Origin: Oceanisphaera arctica
GTDB lineage: Bacteria > Pseudomonadota > Gammaproteobacteria > Enterobacterales > Aeromonadaceae
Direction of reading: 5' to 3'
DNA length: 64,000 nucleotides
Assembly (NCBI RefSeq): GCF_002936955.1
Contig: NZ_MPZM01000002.1
Coordinates: 62,001 to 126,000 of the forward strand
The stretch's first letter is position 1, and each line of letters opens with the position of its first letter. The position numbers and the translations under genes were made by a program. The notes beneath the pieces are model-generated. The model ran no database searches. It was not told where the DNA came from and saw nothing but the letters and a program-made list of their open reading frames with translations. Positions 45,189 through 53,840 of the stretch are shown here, piece after piece.

Positions 45189-46502
45189 ATGTCGCCGACT
45201 AACCCATTAACTACCCGCAATGGCGATCGTATCGCCATTGTTTCCGGGCTGAGAACGCCGTTCGCCCGCCAGGCCACCGCCTTGCGTGGCATATCGGCGC
45301 TGGAGCTGGGCACCATGGTGGTGAACGAACTGCTGGCACGTACGCCCATGGCGGCGACCGAGGTACAGCAACTGGTGTTCGGCCAGGTGATACAGATGCC
45401 CAGGGCCCCCAACATTGCCAGAGAAATCGTGCTGGGCACAGAGCTGCCGGTCGGCACCGACGCCTTTAGTGTGACCCGCGCTTGTGCCACCAGCTTTCAG
45501 GCGGTGTCTAGCCTGGCCGAGTCGATGTTGGCCGGGCAGGTTCAGGTAGGTATTGCCGGTGGCGCCGACTCTGCTTCGGTGCTGCCTATAGGAGTCTCGA
45601 CGCGTCTGGCCGAGGCCTTGCTGGATCTGAGCAAGGCCAAATCTTTCGGTGCAAAACTGGCGATACTGCGGGGTCTTGGACTCAAGGATCTGGCGCCGGT
45701 ACCGCCGGCGGTGGCCGAATATTCCACCGGCTTGTCGATGGGGCAGACCGCCGAGCAGATGGCCAAGAGCCACGGCATCGGCCGTGAGGCCCAGGATGAG
45801 CTGGCGCACCGCTCTCATCAACTGGCCACCGAAGCCTGGCAGCAGGGCTGGCTGACGGATGAAGTCATGGCTGCCCATGTGCCGCCGTTCAAGGCAGCCT
45901 TCGAGCAGGACAACAATATACGTACCCAGTCCACCCTGGCCGATTACGGCAAGCTCAAGCCCGCCTTTGACCGCCGTCACGGCACCGTGACCGCTGCTAA
46001 TAGTACCCCCCTGACCGATGGTGCCGCCGCCGTGCTGATGATGACCGAAAGCCGGGCGAAAGAGCTGGGCCTGACGCCGCTCGGCTACCTGCGCAGTTAT
46101 GCCTATGCAGCCATTGAGGTGCAACACGACATGCTGCTGGGCCCGGCCTATGCCACGCCGCTGGCCCTGGAACGGGCCGGTTGTACCCTGGCGGACATGG
46201 ACCTGATTGACATGCACGAGGCCTTTGCCGCCCAGACCCTGGCCAACCTCAAGATGTTTGAAAGCCACACCTTTGCCGAGCGCGAGCTGAACCGGGCTCG
46301 GGCCATCGGCGAGGTGGACATGAGCAAGTTCAACGTACTGGGTGGCTCTCTGGCCTATGGTCATCCCTTTGCCGCCACCGGTGCGCGCATGATCACCCAA
46401 ACCCTGAGAGAGCTTAACCGCCGCGGTGGTGGCCTGGCACTGACCACCGCCTGCGCCGCCGGCGGCCTGGGCGTGGCCATGGTACTGGAGGCAGCACAAT
46501 GA
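45189..46502 (+). CDS. fadI: Acetyl-CoA acyltransferase, FadI subunit
   Basis: Beta subunit of the second (anaerobic-type) fatty-acid oxidation complex. Thiolase that cleaves 3-ketoacyl-CoA; 437 residues, the FadI length and longer than FadA. Nucleophile Cys99 in [10 protein letters not shown], and C-terminal catalytic motifs [11 protein letters not shown] and [12 protein letters not shown]. Its stop overlaps the fadJ start (ATGA). The long minus-strand frame here is a shadow. Confidence 0.97.
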   Translation: MSPTNPLTTRNGDRIAIVSGLRTPFARQATALRGISALELGTMVVNELLARTPMAATEVQQLVFGQVIQMPRAPNIAREIVLGTELPVGTDAFSVTRACATSFQAVSSLAESMLAGQVQVGIAGGADSASVLPIGVSTRLAEALLDLSKAKSFGAKLAILRGLGLKDLAPVPPAVAEYSTGLSMGQTAEQMAKSHGIGREAQDELAHRSHQLATEAWQQGWLTDEVMAAHVPPFKAAFEQDNNIRTQSTLADYGKLKPAFDRRHGTVTAANSTPLTDGAAAVLMMTESRAKELGLTPLGYLRSYAYAAIEVQHDMLLGPAYATPLALERAGCTLADMDLIDMHEAFAAQTLANLKMFESHTFAERELNRARAIGEVDMSKFNVLGGSLAYGHPFAATGARMITQTLRELNRRGGGLALTTACAAGGLGVAMVLEAAQ

Positions 46503-48649
46503 CCGATGCTATGACCAAAACAAGGACCGAACAGATGACTTCTTCCACCTTTACTCTGCGTAATGAAGACGGCATCGGCATCATCACCATGGACGTGCCG
46601 GGCGAGCGCATGAACACACTGCGCGCCAGTTTCGTTGACGAAATAAAAGCACTGCTGGCCGAGATTGCCGCCGACAGCAGCATCAAGGGGCTGGTGCTGT
46701 GTTCGGGCAAGCCCGACTCCTTTATTGCCGGGGCCGACGTACGCATGCTGAATGAGTGCACCAGCGCCGGGCAGGCTGCGGCCCTGTCCCGCGCCGGGCA
46801 GGACATATTCAACGAGCTGGCGGCACTCAAGATACCCTTGATAGCCGCCATTCACGGCCCCTGCCTGGGCGGCGGTCTGGAGCTGGCGCTGGCTTGTCAT
46901 GGCCGGGTGTGCAGCGACGACGGCAAGACCCGACTGGGATTGCCGGAGGTGCAACTGGGGCTCATTCCCGGCTCCGGCGGTACCCAGCGTTTGCCTCGAT
47001 TGGTGGGTCTGACCCGGGCACTGGACATGATGCTGACCGGCAAGCAGCTAAGGCCCAAACAGGCGTTAAAAGCCGGGCTGGTGGATGACATGGTGCCGCA
47101 CAGTATACTGCTCGACACGGCAGTCGCCCTGGCGCGCGAGGGCAAACCGAAACGTTCCCGCAAAAAAGACCTGAAAACCCTTCTGCTTGCAGCCAACCCC
47201 ATTGGCCGCAAGCTGGTGTTCGACAAGGCGCTCAGCACCCTACGTCATAAAACCCGTGGCAAGTACCCGGCGCCGGAGCGTTTGCTGGAGGTGGTGCGTA
47301 CCGGCCTGAACCAGGGTATAAGCAAGGGGCTGGCCGCCGAAGCCACGGCCTTTGGCGAGCTGGTGATGAGCCCTGAGTCGGCGGCGTTGCGCCAGCTGTT
47401 TTTCACCACCACCGACATGAAGAAGGAAACCCGCTGGCAGGGAGAAGATCCAAACTCGCTTGCCCGCATCGGCGTGCTGGGCGGCGGCCTCATGGGTGGC
47501 GGCATCGCCTTTGTCACCGCCACCAAAGCCGGCTTGCCGGTACGCATCAAGGACATTTCCCACAAGGGCATCAATCAGGCCATGGCCAACGCGCATGGTT
47601 TGTTGGCGACCAGGGTGAAGAAGAAACAGCTGCGGGATAGCGAGATGCAACGGCAGCTGGCGCGGATCACCGGCACCCTGGATTACAGCGGCTTCGAGCG
47701 GGTCGATTTGGTGGTGGAAGCTGTGTTTGAAGATCTGGAGATCAAGCGGCAGATGGTGGCTGAGGTAGAGGCGAACTGCCCGGCGCACACTATCTTTGCC
47801 ACCAATACCTCGTCGCTGCCCATTCACCAGATTGCCGAAGGCGCGGCCCGGCCCGAGCAGGTGGTGGGGCTGCATTACTTCAGCCCTGTCGACAAGATGC
47901 CGCTGGCGGAAATCATCCCTCATGTGGGCACCAGCCCTACTACAGTGGCAACGGCGTTGAAACTGGCCCGGGCTCAGGGCAAGACGCCGATAGTGGTGCA
48001 GGACAAAGCCGGTTTTTACGTAAACCGGATACTGGCCCCTTACCTCAACGAGGCAGCGCGGCTGCTGCTGGAAGGCGAGCCCATCGAGGCCATCGACAGT
48101 GCGCTGCTGGATTACGGTTTTCCGGTGGGGCCCATGACATTGCTGGACGAAGTGGGCATCGACGTGGCCGCCAAAATCTCGCCCATTCTGGTGCGGGAGC
48201 TGGGTGAGCGCTTCACCGCCCCCGACGTGTTCGGCAAGCTGCTGGACGACAAGCGGCACGGCAAGAAGAACGGCCGCGGCTTTTACCGTCACGACAAAAA
48301 AGGCAAACACAAGCCGGTGGATGAGAGTCTGTATTCGTTGTTGGGTATCAAGCCTCACAGTCGACTGCCGGCTCAGGAACTGGCCGAGCGCTGTGTGCTC
48401 TTGATGCTGAACGAGGCGGCACTGACCCTGGACGAGGGCGTAATTGCCTTGGCCCGGGACGGCGACATCGGCGCCATCTTCGGCATCGGCTTCCCGCCCT
48501 TCAGCGGTGGCCCCTTCTATTACATGCACCAGCAGGGCATTCAAGCCGTGCTGGATAAAATGGAAGAATACGGCCGCAAATACGGCGAACGTTTCACCCC
48601 CTGCGAGCCGTTACGCCGGATGGCAGAAAGCGGGAAAAGTTATTACTGA
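46499..48649 (+). CDS. fadJ: Fatty-acid oxidation complex subunit alpha, FadJ
   Basis: Multifunctional enoyl-CoA hydratase / 3-hydroxyacyl-CoA dehydrogenase of 716 residues. The N-terminal crotonase domain has [19 protein letters not shown] and [19 protein letters not shown]. The dehydrogenase domain begins near residue 320 with [15 protein letters not shown], then TNTSSLPI and [11 protein letters not shown]. Start 46499 overlaps the fadI stop; a second ATG 12 codons later (MTSSTFTL) is the alternative. Repeat DNA begins 10 bp after the stop. Confidence 0.97.
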   Translation: MTDAMTKTRTEQMTSSTFTLRNEDGIGIITMDVPGERMNTLRASFVDEIKALLAEIAADSSIKGLVLCSGKPDSFIAGADVRMLNECTSAGQAAALSRAGQDIFNELAALKIPLIAAIHGPCLGGGLELALACHGRVCSDDGKTRLGLPEVQLGLIPGSGGTQRLPRLVGLTRALDMMLTGKQLRPKQALKAGLVDDMVPHSILLDTAVALAREGKPKRSRKKDLKTLLLAANPIGRKLVFDKALSTLRHKTRGKYPAPERLLEVVRTGLNQGISKGLAAEATAFGELVMSPESAALRQLFFTTTDMKKETRWQGEDPNSLARIGVLGGGLMGGGIAFVTATKAGLPVRIKDISHKGINQAMANAHGLLATRVKKKQLRDSEMQRQLARITGTLDYSGFERVDLVVEAVFEDLEIKRQMVAEVEANCPAHTIFATNTSSLPIHQIAEGAARPEQVVGLHYFSPVDKMPLAEIIPHVGTSPTTVATALKLARAQGKTPIVVQDKAGFYVNRILAPYLNEAARLLLEGEPIEAIDSALLDYGFPVGPMTLLDEVGIDVAAKISPILVRELGERFTAPDVFGKLLDDKRHGKKNGRGFYRHDKKGKHKPVDESLYSLLGIKPHSRLPAQELAERCVLLMLNEAALTLDEGVIALARDGDIGAIFGIGFPPFSGGPFYYMHQQGIQAVLDKMEEYGRKYGERFTPCEPLRRMAESGKSYY

Positions 48650-48658
48650 AAAGCAGCC

Positions 48659-49055
48659 GTAGGCGCCGCTTCAGCCGGCGCGAATTTTCAGACGGTGCTA
48701 TGCCTGCAGAATCGGCACCGTCTGCTCCGGCAGCTAAAGCGCCGGCTACAAAACCACGGCGCCGATGTTTGGCCATGCTGTAGGCGCCGCTTCAGCCGGC
48801 GCAAATTTTCAGACGGCGCTATGCCTGCAGAATCGGCACCGCCTGCTCCGGCAGCTAAAGCGCCGGCTACAAAAACACGGCGCCGATGTCTGGTCATGCT
48901 GTAGACGCCGCTTCAGCCGGCGCGAATTTTCAGACGGTGCTATGCCTGCAGAATCGGCATCGTCTGCTCCGGCAGCTAAAGCGCCGGCTACAAAAACACG
49001 GCGCCGATGTCTGGCCATGCTGTAGGCGCCGCTTCAGCCGGCGCAAACCGTCAGA
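48659..49055 (+). repeat. Tandem array 1 of the palindromic repeat family, 121-bp period
   Basis: Copies begin with GTAG at 48659, 48780, 48901 and 49022 (the last partial), spaced exactly 121 bp. Each is an approximately 92-bp element plus a 29-bp linker. The element has terminal inverted repeats (GTAGGCGCCGCTTCAGCCGG and CCGGCAGCTAAAGCGCCGGC), and inside them a second inverted repeat CAGACGGTGC / GCACCGTCTG around CTGCAG. Copies differ by a few bases. It fills most of the gap between fadJ and htpG. Confidence 0.9.
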
Positions 49056-49168
49056 CAACGCAAGCCCCACAGACATAACGCCAATCCTGCAACCATGGTG
49101 TGTGTCTTTAACTTAAAGCTCACGGCTTGCAGCTTGGTTTCCGCTTTGCCTCACGTTTTTTCCGTTTG

Positions 49169-49198
49169 CCCTTGAAATCCACCCGGCCAGCCCCATCT
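49169..49198 (+). promoter_or_regulatory. Heat-shock (sigma-32) promoter of htpG
   Basis: CCCTTGAAA at 49169-49177, 13-bp spacer, CCCCATCT at 49191-49198. This is very close to the sigma-32 consensus CTTGAAA-N13-15-CCCCATNT. Transcription would start about 30 bp before the htpG ATG. Confidence 0.88.
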
Positions 49199-49235
49199 TT
49201 CTGTACAGAAGTCAAACCCAAGCAAGGAACTCAAG

Positions 49236-51149
49236 ATGTCAGAAGCTGTGCATACCGAAACTCATGGTTTTCAAACCGAAGTCAAACAACTGCTCAACCT
49301 GATGGCCCACAGCCTCTATTCCAATAAAGAGGTGTTTCTGCGCGAGCTGGTGTCCAACGCCGCCGACGCCGCCGACAAACTGCGCTTCAAGGCGCTGTCT
49401 GACAGCGCCCTCTATGAAGCGGACGGCAACCTGCGGGTGCGTCTGGTGCTGGACAAAGACAACAAGACCCTGACCATCTCCGACAACGGCCTCGGCATGA
49501 GCCGGGACGAAGTCATCGAGCACCTGGGCACCATCGCCAAATCCGGCACCAAGTCCTTTTTCGGCCAGCTGTCTGGCGATCAGGCCAAAGACTCCCAGCT
49601 GATCGGCCAGTTTGGCGTAGGCTTCTACTCCGCCTTTATCGTGGCCGACAAGGTCACCGTGCTCAGCCGCGCCGCCGGTCTGCCTACCGACCGGGGTGTA
49701 CGTTGGGAATCCGACGGTGACGGCAGCTTTACCGTGGCCGACATAGAAAAGGCCGGTCGCGGCACCGACGTTATTCTGCACCTGCGTGAAGCCGAGCTGG
49801 AATTCCTCGACGACTGGCGCCTGCGCAGCATCATCGGCAAATATTCCGATCACATCAGCATCGCCGTGGAAATGTGGAAAGACGGCGAGCCCGAGCAGGC
49901 AGTGGAAGACGGCGAAACCATCGCCGCCACCGAAGGCGAGTGGGAGCAGGTAAACAAGGCCACCGCCCTGTGGACCCGTTCCAAGGGTGAGGTGAGCGAC
50001 GAAGAATACCAGGAATTCTACAAGCACATCTCTCACGACTATCAGGACGCCCTGGGCTGGAGCCACAACAAGGTAGAAGGCAATCAGGAATACACCAGCC
50101 TGCTGTATGTGCCCGCCAAGGCACCGTTCGACATGTGGAACCGGGATCAGAGCCACGGCCTCAAGCTGTATGTGCAGCGGGTGTTCATCATGGATGATGC
50201 CGAGCAGTTTATGCCAACATACCTGCGGTTCGTGAAAGGGGTGCTCGACTCCAACGATCTGCCGCTGAACGTATCGCGCGAAATTCTGCAAGACAACAAG
50301 ATCACCGCCCAGCTGCGCAAGGCCTGCAGCAAGCGCGTGCTGACCATGCTGGAGCAGATGGCGAAGAACGACGCCGACAAATACCAGGGCTTCTGGAAAG
50401 AGTTCGGCAACGTGCTGAAAGAAGGCCCGGCCGAAGACTACGGCAACCGCGAGCAAATCGCCGGTCTGCTGCGCTTCGCCAGCACCCATAACGACTCCGA
50501 TGCCCAGACAGTGTCGCTTGAAGATTACATAGCGCGCATGAAGGAAGGTCAGGACAAGATCTACTACATCACCGCCGACAGCTATGCCGCCGCTAGTCAC
50601 AGCCCGCACCTGGAAATCTTCCAGAAGAAGGGCATCGAAGTACTGCTGATGTGGGAGCGGGTCGACGAGTGGCTGATGAACCACCTGAGCGACTTCCAGG
50701 ACAAGCAGTTCGTGTCCGTCACCAAGGGTGAACTGGACCTGGGCGAGCTGGACGACGAAGAAACCAAGAAAGCGCAGGAAGAAGCCAAAGAAGCACTGGC
50801 ACCGTTGCTGGATCGGGTAAAAACCGCATTGGGCGACGAGATCAAGGAAGTGCGTCTGACCCATCGTCTGACCAGCACCCCTTCTTGTGTGGTGGCCGGT
50901 GAGCATGACATGAGCACCCAGATGATCAAGCTGATGCGCTCTGCCGGTCAGCCGGTGCCCGAGCAGAAGTACATTCTGGAGCTGAACCCAGAGCACGTGC
51001 TGGTGAAAAAACTGGAAACCCTGGCAGAAGGTGACCAGTTCAACGAGTGGTCCCAGCTGCTGCTGGAGCAGGCCCAGCTGGCCGAGCAGGGCGGTCTTAA
51101 AGACCCCGCCGCCTTTGTGGCCCGCATCAACCGCCTGCTGCTGGGTTAA
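49236..51149 (+). CDS. htpG: Chaperone HtpG (Hsp90)
   Basis: Cytoplasmic Hsp90 chaperone of 637 residues. The N-terminal ATPase domain has [18 protein letters not shown], the DNGLGMS motif and [11 protein letters not shown]. The middle domain has [20 protein letters not shown] and [11 protein letters not shown], and the C-terminal dimerisation domain follows. AAGGAA precedes the ATG. Driven by the sigma-32 promoter just upstream and ended by a terminator. A 657-codon antisense frame is a codon-bias shadow. Confidence 0.98.
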   Translation: MSEAVHTETHGFQTEVKQLLNLMAHSLYSNKEVFLRELVSNAADAADKLRFKALSDSALYEADGNLRVRLVLDKDNKTLTISDNGLGMSRDEVIEHLGTIAKSGTKSFFGQLSGDQAKDSQLIGQFGVGFYSAFIVADKVTVLSRAAGLPTDRGVRWESDGDGSFTVADIEKAGRGTDVILHLREAELEFLDDWRLRSIIGKYSDHISIAVEMWKDGEPEQAVEDGETIAATEGEWEQVNKATALWTRSKGEVSDEEYQEFYKHISHDYQDALGWSHNKVEGNQEYTSLLYVPAKAPFDMWNRDQSHGLKLYVQRVFIMDDAEQFMPTYLRFVKGVLDSNDLPLNVSREILQDNKITAQLRKACSKRVLTMLEQMAKNDADKYQGFWKEFGNVLKEGPAEDYGNREQIAGLLRFASTHNDSDAQTVSLEDYIARMKEGQDKIYYITADSYAAASHSPHLEIFQKKGIEVLLMWERVDEWLMNHLSDFQDKQFVSVTKGELDLGELDDEETKKAQEEAKEALAPLLDRVKTALGDEIKEVRLTHRLTSTPSCVVAGEHDMSTQMIKLMRSAGQPVPEQKYILELNPEHVLVKKLETLAEGDQFNEWSQLLLEQAQLAEQGGLKDPAAFVARINRLLLG

Positions 51150-51169
51150 TCTTCCCCGCTGAATAAACC

Positions 51170-51198
51170 AAAAACCCGGCCAGGCGCCGGGTTTTTTA
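51170..51198 (+). terminator. Terminator of htpG
   Basis: AAAAACCCGGC-CAGGC-GCCGGGTTTTTT, 20 bp past the stop codon. Confidence 0.92.
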
Positions 51199-51217
51199 TT
51201 TCTCGGTGTCATGTCTT

Positions 51218-51535
51218 GTAGCCGGCGCTTCAGCCGCCGGGGCAGACAACATCGATTCTGCAGGTATCAAGCTGTTTGTGGGTTTGCGTAGGGTCGACTT
51301 ATTTTAGGTAAAGAGTATTCGACCGATGGTGTTGCACCCAGGTGGGGCAGGCGTCGTTCTGCTCCCTCCCCTTAGCCTCGAATTTGGCAGAACTACAGCG
51401 GGGTGCAAGGCAAGGGGAGGGTTGGGGAGGGGTTACTGGCGAATACCCGCGTGATGCCTGCAACCTCGCTGCCAAGGGGGAGGGGCTGTTCGGCGCCATA
51501 CCTGAAAATTCGCGCCGGCTAAAGCGGCACGGTTA
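51218..51535. repeat. Mixed repeat stretch between htpG and hepT
   Basis: No gene in about 330 bp. It holds a partial palindromic element (51218-51270, GTAGCCGGCGCTTCAGCCGC), a GTAGGGTCGAC...TATTCGACC inverted repeat (51288-51334), a CTCCCTCCCCTT / AAGGGGAGGG pair (about 51360-51425), and the far end of another palindromic element (51503-51535) that reaches the hepT stop codon. Confidence 0.7.
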
Positions 51536-51942
51536 ACCCAGCGCCTTGATCCCCGAACGGGCAAACTCGATAAGCGCCTGATGATAATCCGGTGCGATCA
51601 CATCGTGCACAATCACGGGATCCACTTCGAGGTAGTCATGCACCAGCGCATTTCTGAGCCCGATCACCTTGCGCCAGGGGGTGCTTTTGTCAATAACCCC
51701 TTTTTCAACCAGCCGGTTGAACGCGGTAAGCGCTTCATTACTGGCCATGCCGGTTTCTTTTTTGGCCCAGTGCTTGGCCAGACCAATGCATGATTCTATG
51801 AGCACTTGCAGAGTTCTCTCTGCCGCTCTTTGTTCAAAACGGCTCCAGGGGGCTTGTTGCAATCGCCGCTGCAGCTCGGTCAAATCTGGTCGACATGTTC
51901 TTTTTGCGCATTCAGGTAGGCATTTGGTCCGGTGTTAACCAT
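51533..51942 (-). pseudogene. hepT: HepT-type HEPN ribonuclease toxin, frameshifted near its N-terminus
   Basis: The C-terminal 116 codons encode a HEPN domain of the DUF86/HepT family, with the RNase motif RNALVHDY (R-x4-H) and FEQRAAERTLQVLIES. Upstream, an ATG at 51942 overlaps the mntA stop as expected for this pair and gives MVNTGPNAYLNAQKEHVDQI, but stops at TGA. One extra T near 51884 would join the two parts seamlessly (DQI-LTELQRR). As written, translation would have to begin at TTG 51883, without the first helix. The gene is broken, phase-variable, or misread in sequencing. Confidence 0.75.
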
Positions 51943-52333
51943 GTTGTTCTCCGGCTTTGTGGGCATGAACGTAATCCAGCTCCCACATGGAATAAATACG
52001 CTGCTCTGCCTGCATTCGGTTAGAAGGGGACAGGTCCAGTAACAGCTTGCCCTGGCTCAGCACACTCCAGCCAAGGGGGACGGGAGCAATGGCCAGGTCC
52101 ACCACACTAATGGTGCCTTCCAGCATGGCAAGCTGATGTTGCCAGTCTATCGCTACTTCTTCCGGCCTTAGCCGGCGAGACAATGCATCTGGCTCCCAGA
52201 GGGTAAAGACCACCGCCAGATCGTAGTCGCTACCGGCATGATGCTCCCCCCTTGCCCGCGAACCATAAAGCCAAAGAGCGGCAATATCTGAACGCTGGCG
52301 CGCCAGCTCAATAATGTTCGCCAGTTGCTCCAT
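51935..52333 (-). CDS. mntA: MntA-type nucleotidyltransferase antitoxin
   Basis: A 132-residue minimal nucleotidyltransferase with the active-site signature LYGSRARGEHHAGSDYDLAV (GSx10DxD) at about residues 20-39 and a third acidic residue in ISVVDLAI. In MntA/HepT pairs it adds AMP units to a Tyr of the HEPN toxin and silences it. AGGAG precedes the ATG at 52333; the longer frame upstream runs into repeat DNA. It overlaps the original hepT start by 8 bp. Confidence 0.88.
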   Translation of the reverse strand: MEQLANIIELARQRSDIAALWLYGSRARGEHHAGSDYDLAVVFTLWEPDALSRRLRPEEVAIDWQHQLAMLEGTISVVDLAIAPVPLGWSVLSQGKLLLDLSPSNRMQAEQRIYSMWELDYVHAHKAGEQHG

Positions 52334-52435
52334 ATGCACTCCTGTGGGGTGGCGGTCTGAGAATAAGACGTTTAAACCATAGCTTCCTGTCCATGGCAAC
52401 TTTAACATCTTTCTTTGTATCATCCGCATGGGTCG

Positions 52436-52978
52436 GAAGCTGCCGGGGCAAACGGCGCCGATGCTGCAGACACAGCACCGCTTGCAGATTCGCGCCAGCT
52501 AAAGCGGCGCCTGCAGGTATCACACGGTACCGTGTTTTTGTAGCCGGCGCTTTAGCTGCCGGAGCAGACGGTGCCGATTCTGCAGATATGGCGTTGTTTG
52601 TTGGTTCACGCCAGCTAAAGCGGCGCCTGCAGGTATCACACGGTACCGTGTTTTTGTAGCCGGCGCTTTAGCTGCCGGGGCAGACGGCGCCGATTCTGCA
52701 GATATGGCGTTGTTTGTTGGTTCGCGCCAGCTAAAGCGGCGCCTGCAGGTATCACACGGTACCGTGTTTTTGTAGCCGGCGCTTTAGCTGCCGGAGCAGA
52801 CGGTGCCGATTCTGCAGGCATAGCACCGTCTGAAAATTCGCACCGGCTGAAGCGGCGCCTACAGCATGGCCAAACATCGGCGCCGTGGTTTTGTAGCCGG
52901 CGCTTTAGCTGCCGGGGCAGACGATGCCGAGTCTGAAGATATGGCATTGTTTGCAAATTCGCGCCAGCTACAGCTGCA
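52436..52978 (-). repeat. Tandem array 2 of the palindromic repeat family, opposite orientation
   Basis: A partial copy at 52436-52539 and copies starting with GTAG at 52540, 52656, 52772 and 52893, at periods of 116, 116 and 121 bp. Read on the plus strand they begin GTAGCCGGCGCTTTAGCTGC, the reverse complement of array 1. Copies 2 and 3 carry a different linker (GTATCACACGGTACCGTG) and TGCAG at the outer end. The copy at 52772 with its linker is almost an exact reverse complement of an array 1 unit. Confidence 0.9.
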
Positions 52979-53064
52979 TGACGCTTTGTCTCCTTGCACT
53001 ACAGCTTGCCGGATGACAGGTTAGCCCCCATAATAAGCAGCAAAGTACGTCATTGGCGCACACC

Positions 53065-53385
53065 ATGATTTTTATCGAAACACCAATTTTTACCTCTGAC
53101 GTCAAGGATTTACTGGGTGACGACGAATATCGGGAGCTACAGCAGCACCTGGCAATCAACCCGAAATCCGGGCCCGTTATTCAGGACACTGGTGGCCTCA
53201 GGAAAGTTCGCTGGAGTGCACAAGGAAAAGGGAAACGAGGTGGAGTCAGGGTGATTTACTATCATGTCAGCTCGGATAGCCAGATAAGAATGATACTTAT
53301 CTATAAAAAAGGTGTTCAAGACGACTTAACACCAGAGCAAAAGAAGATCTTACGTACAATCAACGAGAGGTGGAGTCATGGATAA
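53065..53385 (+). CDS. higB: RelE/HigB-type toxin
   Basis: A 106-residue RelE/ParE-fold mRNA interferase candidate, close in layout to HigB2 of Vibrio: FIETPIFTSDVKDLL, SGPVIQDTGGLRKVRW, GKGKRGGVRVIYYHV and ILIYKKGVQDDLTPEQKK. Toxin genes of this type precede their antitoxin, and here higA overlaps the end by 8 bp. ATG 53065 is preferred; TTG 53053 in frame is possible. Lies between two repeat blocks. Confidence 0.88.
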   Translation: MIFIETPIFTSDVKDLLGDDEYRELQQHLAINPKSGPVIQDTGGLRKVRWSAQGKGKRGGVRVIYYHVSSDSQIRMILIYKKGVQDDLTPEQKKILRTINERWSHG

Positions 53386-53665
53386 CGAATTATTCGATCG
53401 TCTGGCCGAAAGCATGACCCAAATGGATGAAATTGTTAAAGGAGAGCGCCAGCCTTCCCGCGAAATGGTTGTCAATGCCATCATGGTAAAGACGATACGC
53501 AGAAATACCGGACTGACTCAACAGCGTTTCGCCAAGCTGATTGATGTCAATGTTGGTACTCTGCGTAACTGGGAACAAGGGCGCCGCGAGCCCACAGGTC
53601 CGGCAAAAGCACTGCTACGGGCGATTGAACGCGACCCCAAGCATGTGTTGAAAGCATTATCTTGA
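53378..53665 (+). CDS. higA: HigA-type antitoxin with helix-turn-helix domain
   Basis: A 95-residue XRE-type protein: an N-terminal toxin-binding segment, then a helix-turn-helix at about 40-90 (TGLTQQRFAKLIDVNVGTLR then NWEQGRREPTGPA), as in HigA2/NadS antitoxins. It should neutralise HigB and repress the operon. Overlaps higB by 8 bp. A palindromic repeat begins 9 bp after its stop. Confidence 0.9.
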   Translation: MDNELFDRLAESMTQMDEIVKGERQPSREMVVNAIMVKTIRRNTGLTQQRFAKLIDVNVGTLRNWEQGRREPTGPAKALLRAIERDPKHVLKALS

Positions 53666-53673
53666 CTGTTTTT

Positions 53674-53765
53674 GTAGCCGGCGCTTTAGCCGCCGGGCAG
53701 ACGATGCCGATTCTGCAGATATGGCGTTGTTTGCAAATTCGCGCCAGCTAAAGCGGCGCCTACAG
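53674..53765 (-). repeat. Single copy of the palindromic repeat
   Basis: A 92-bp element from GTAGCCGGCGCTTTAGCC to AGCGGCGCCTAC, same orientation as array 2, between higA and the kpsC 3' end. Confidence 0.88.
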
Positions 53766-53796
53766 CCCAATCCAAACATCGGTGTTTTGGTTTTTT

Positions 53797-53840
53797 CTTA
53801 CCGCTGACAGCTTACCGCTGACAGCTTACCGCTTAAAGCT
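53797..53840 (-). repeat. GCGGTAAGC-type repeat forming the kpsC stop codon
   Basis: On the minus strand, AGCTTTAAGCGGTAAGCTG, then TCAGCGGTAAGCTGTCAGCG. The kpsC stop TAA (53826-53828) and the last residues SFKR are encoded by this repeat. Confidence 0.6.

Noticed and set aside
45207-48544. Two long minus-strand open frames opposite fadI and fadJ
   Set aside because: Mirror frames of well-supported genes; no recognisable domains.
48659-49055. CRISPR-like array
   Set aside because: The whole 121-bp unit is repeated, linkers are conserved rather than unique, units contain double inverted repeats, and no cas genes lie in the window. It is a tandem array of a palindromic repeat.
49239-51212. 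657-codon minus-strand open frame
   Set aside because: Antisense to the complete length of htpG; a codon-bias shadow.
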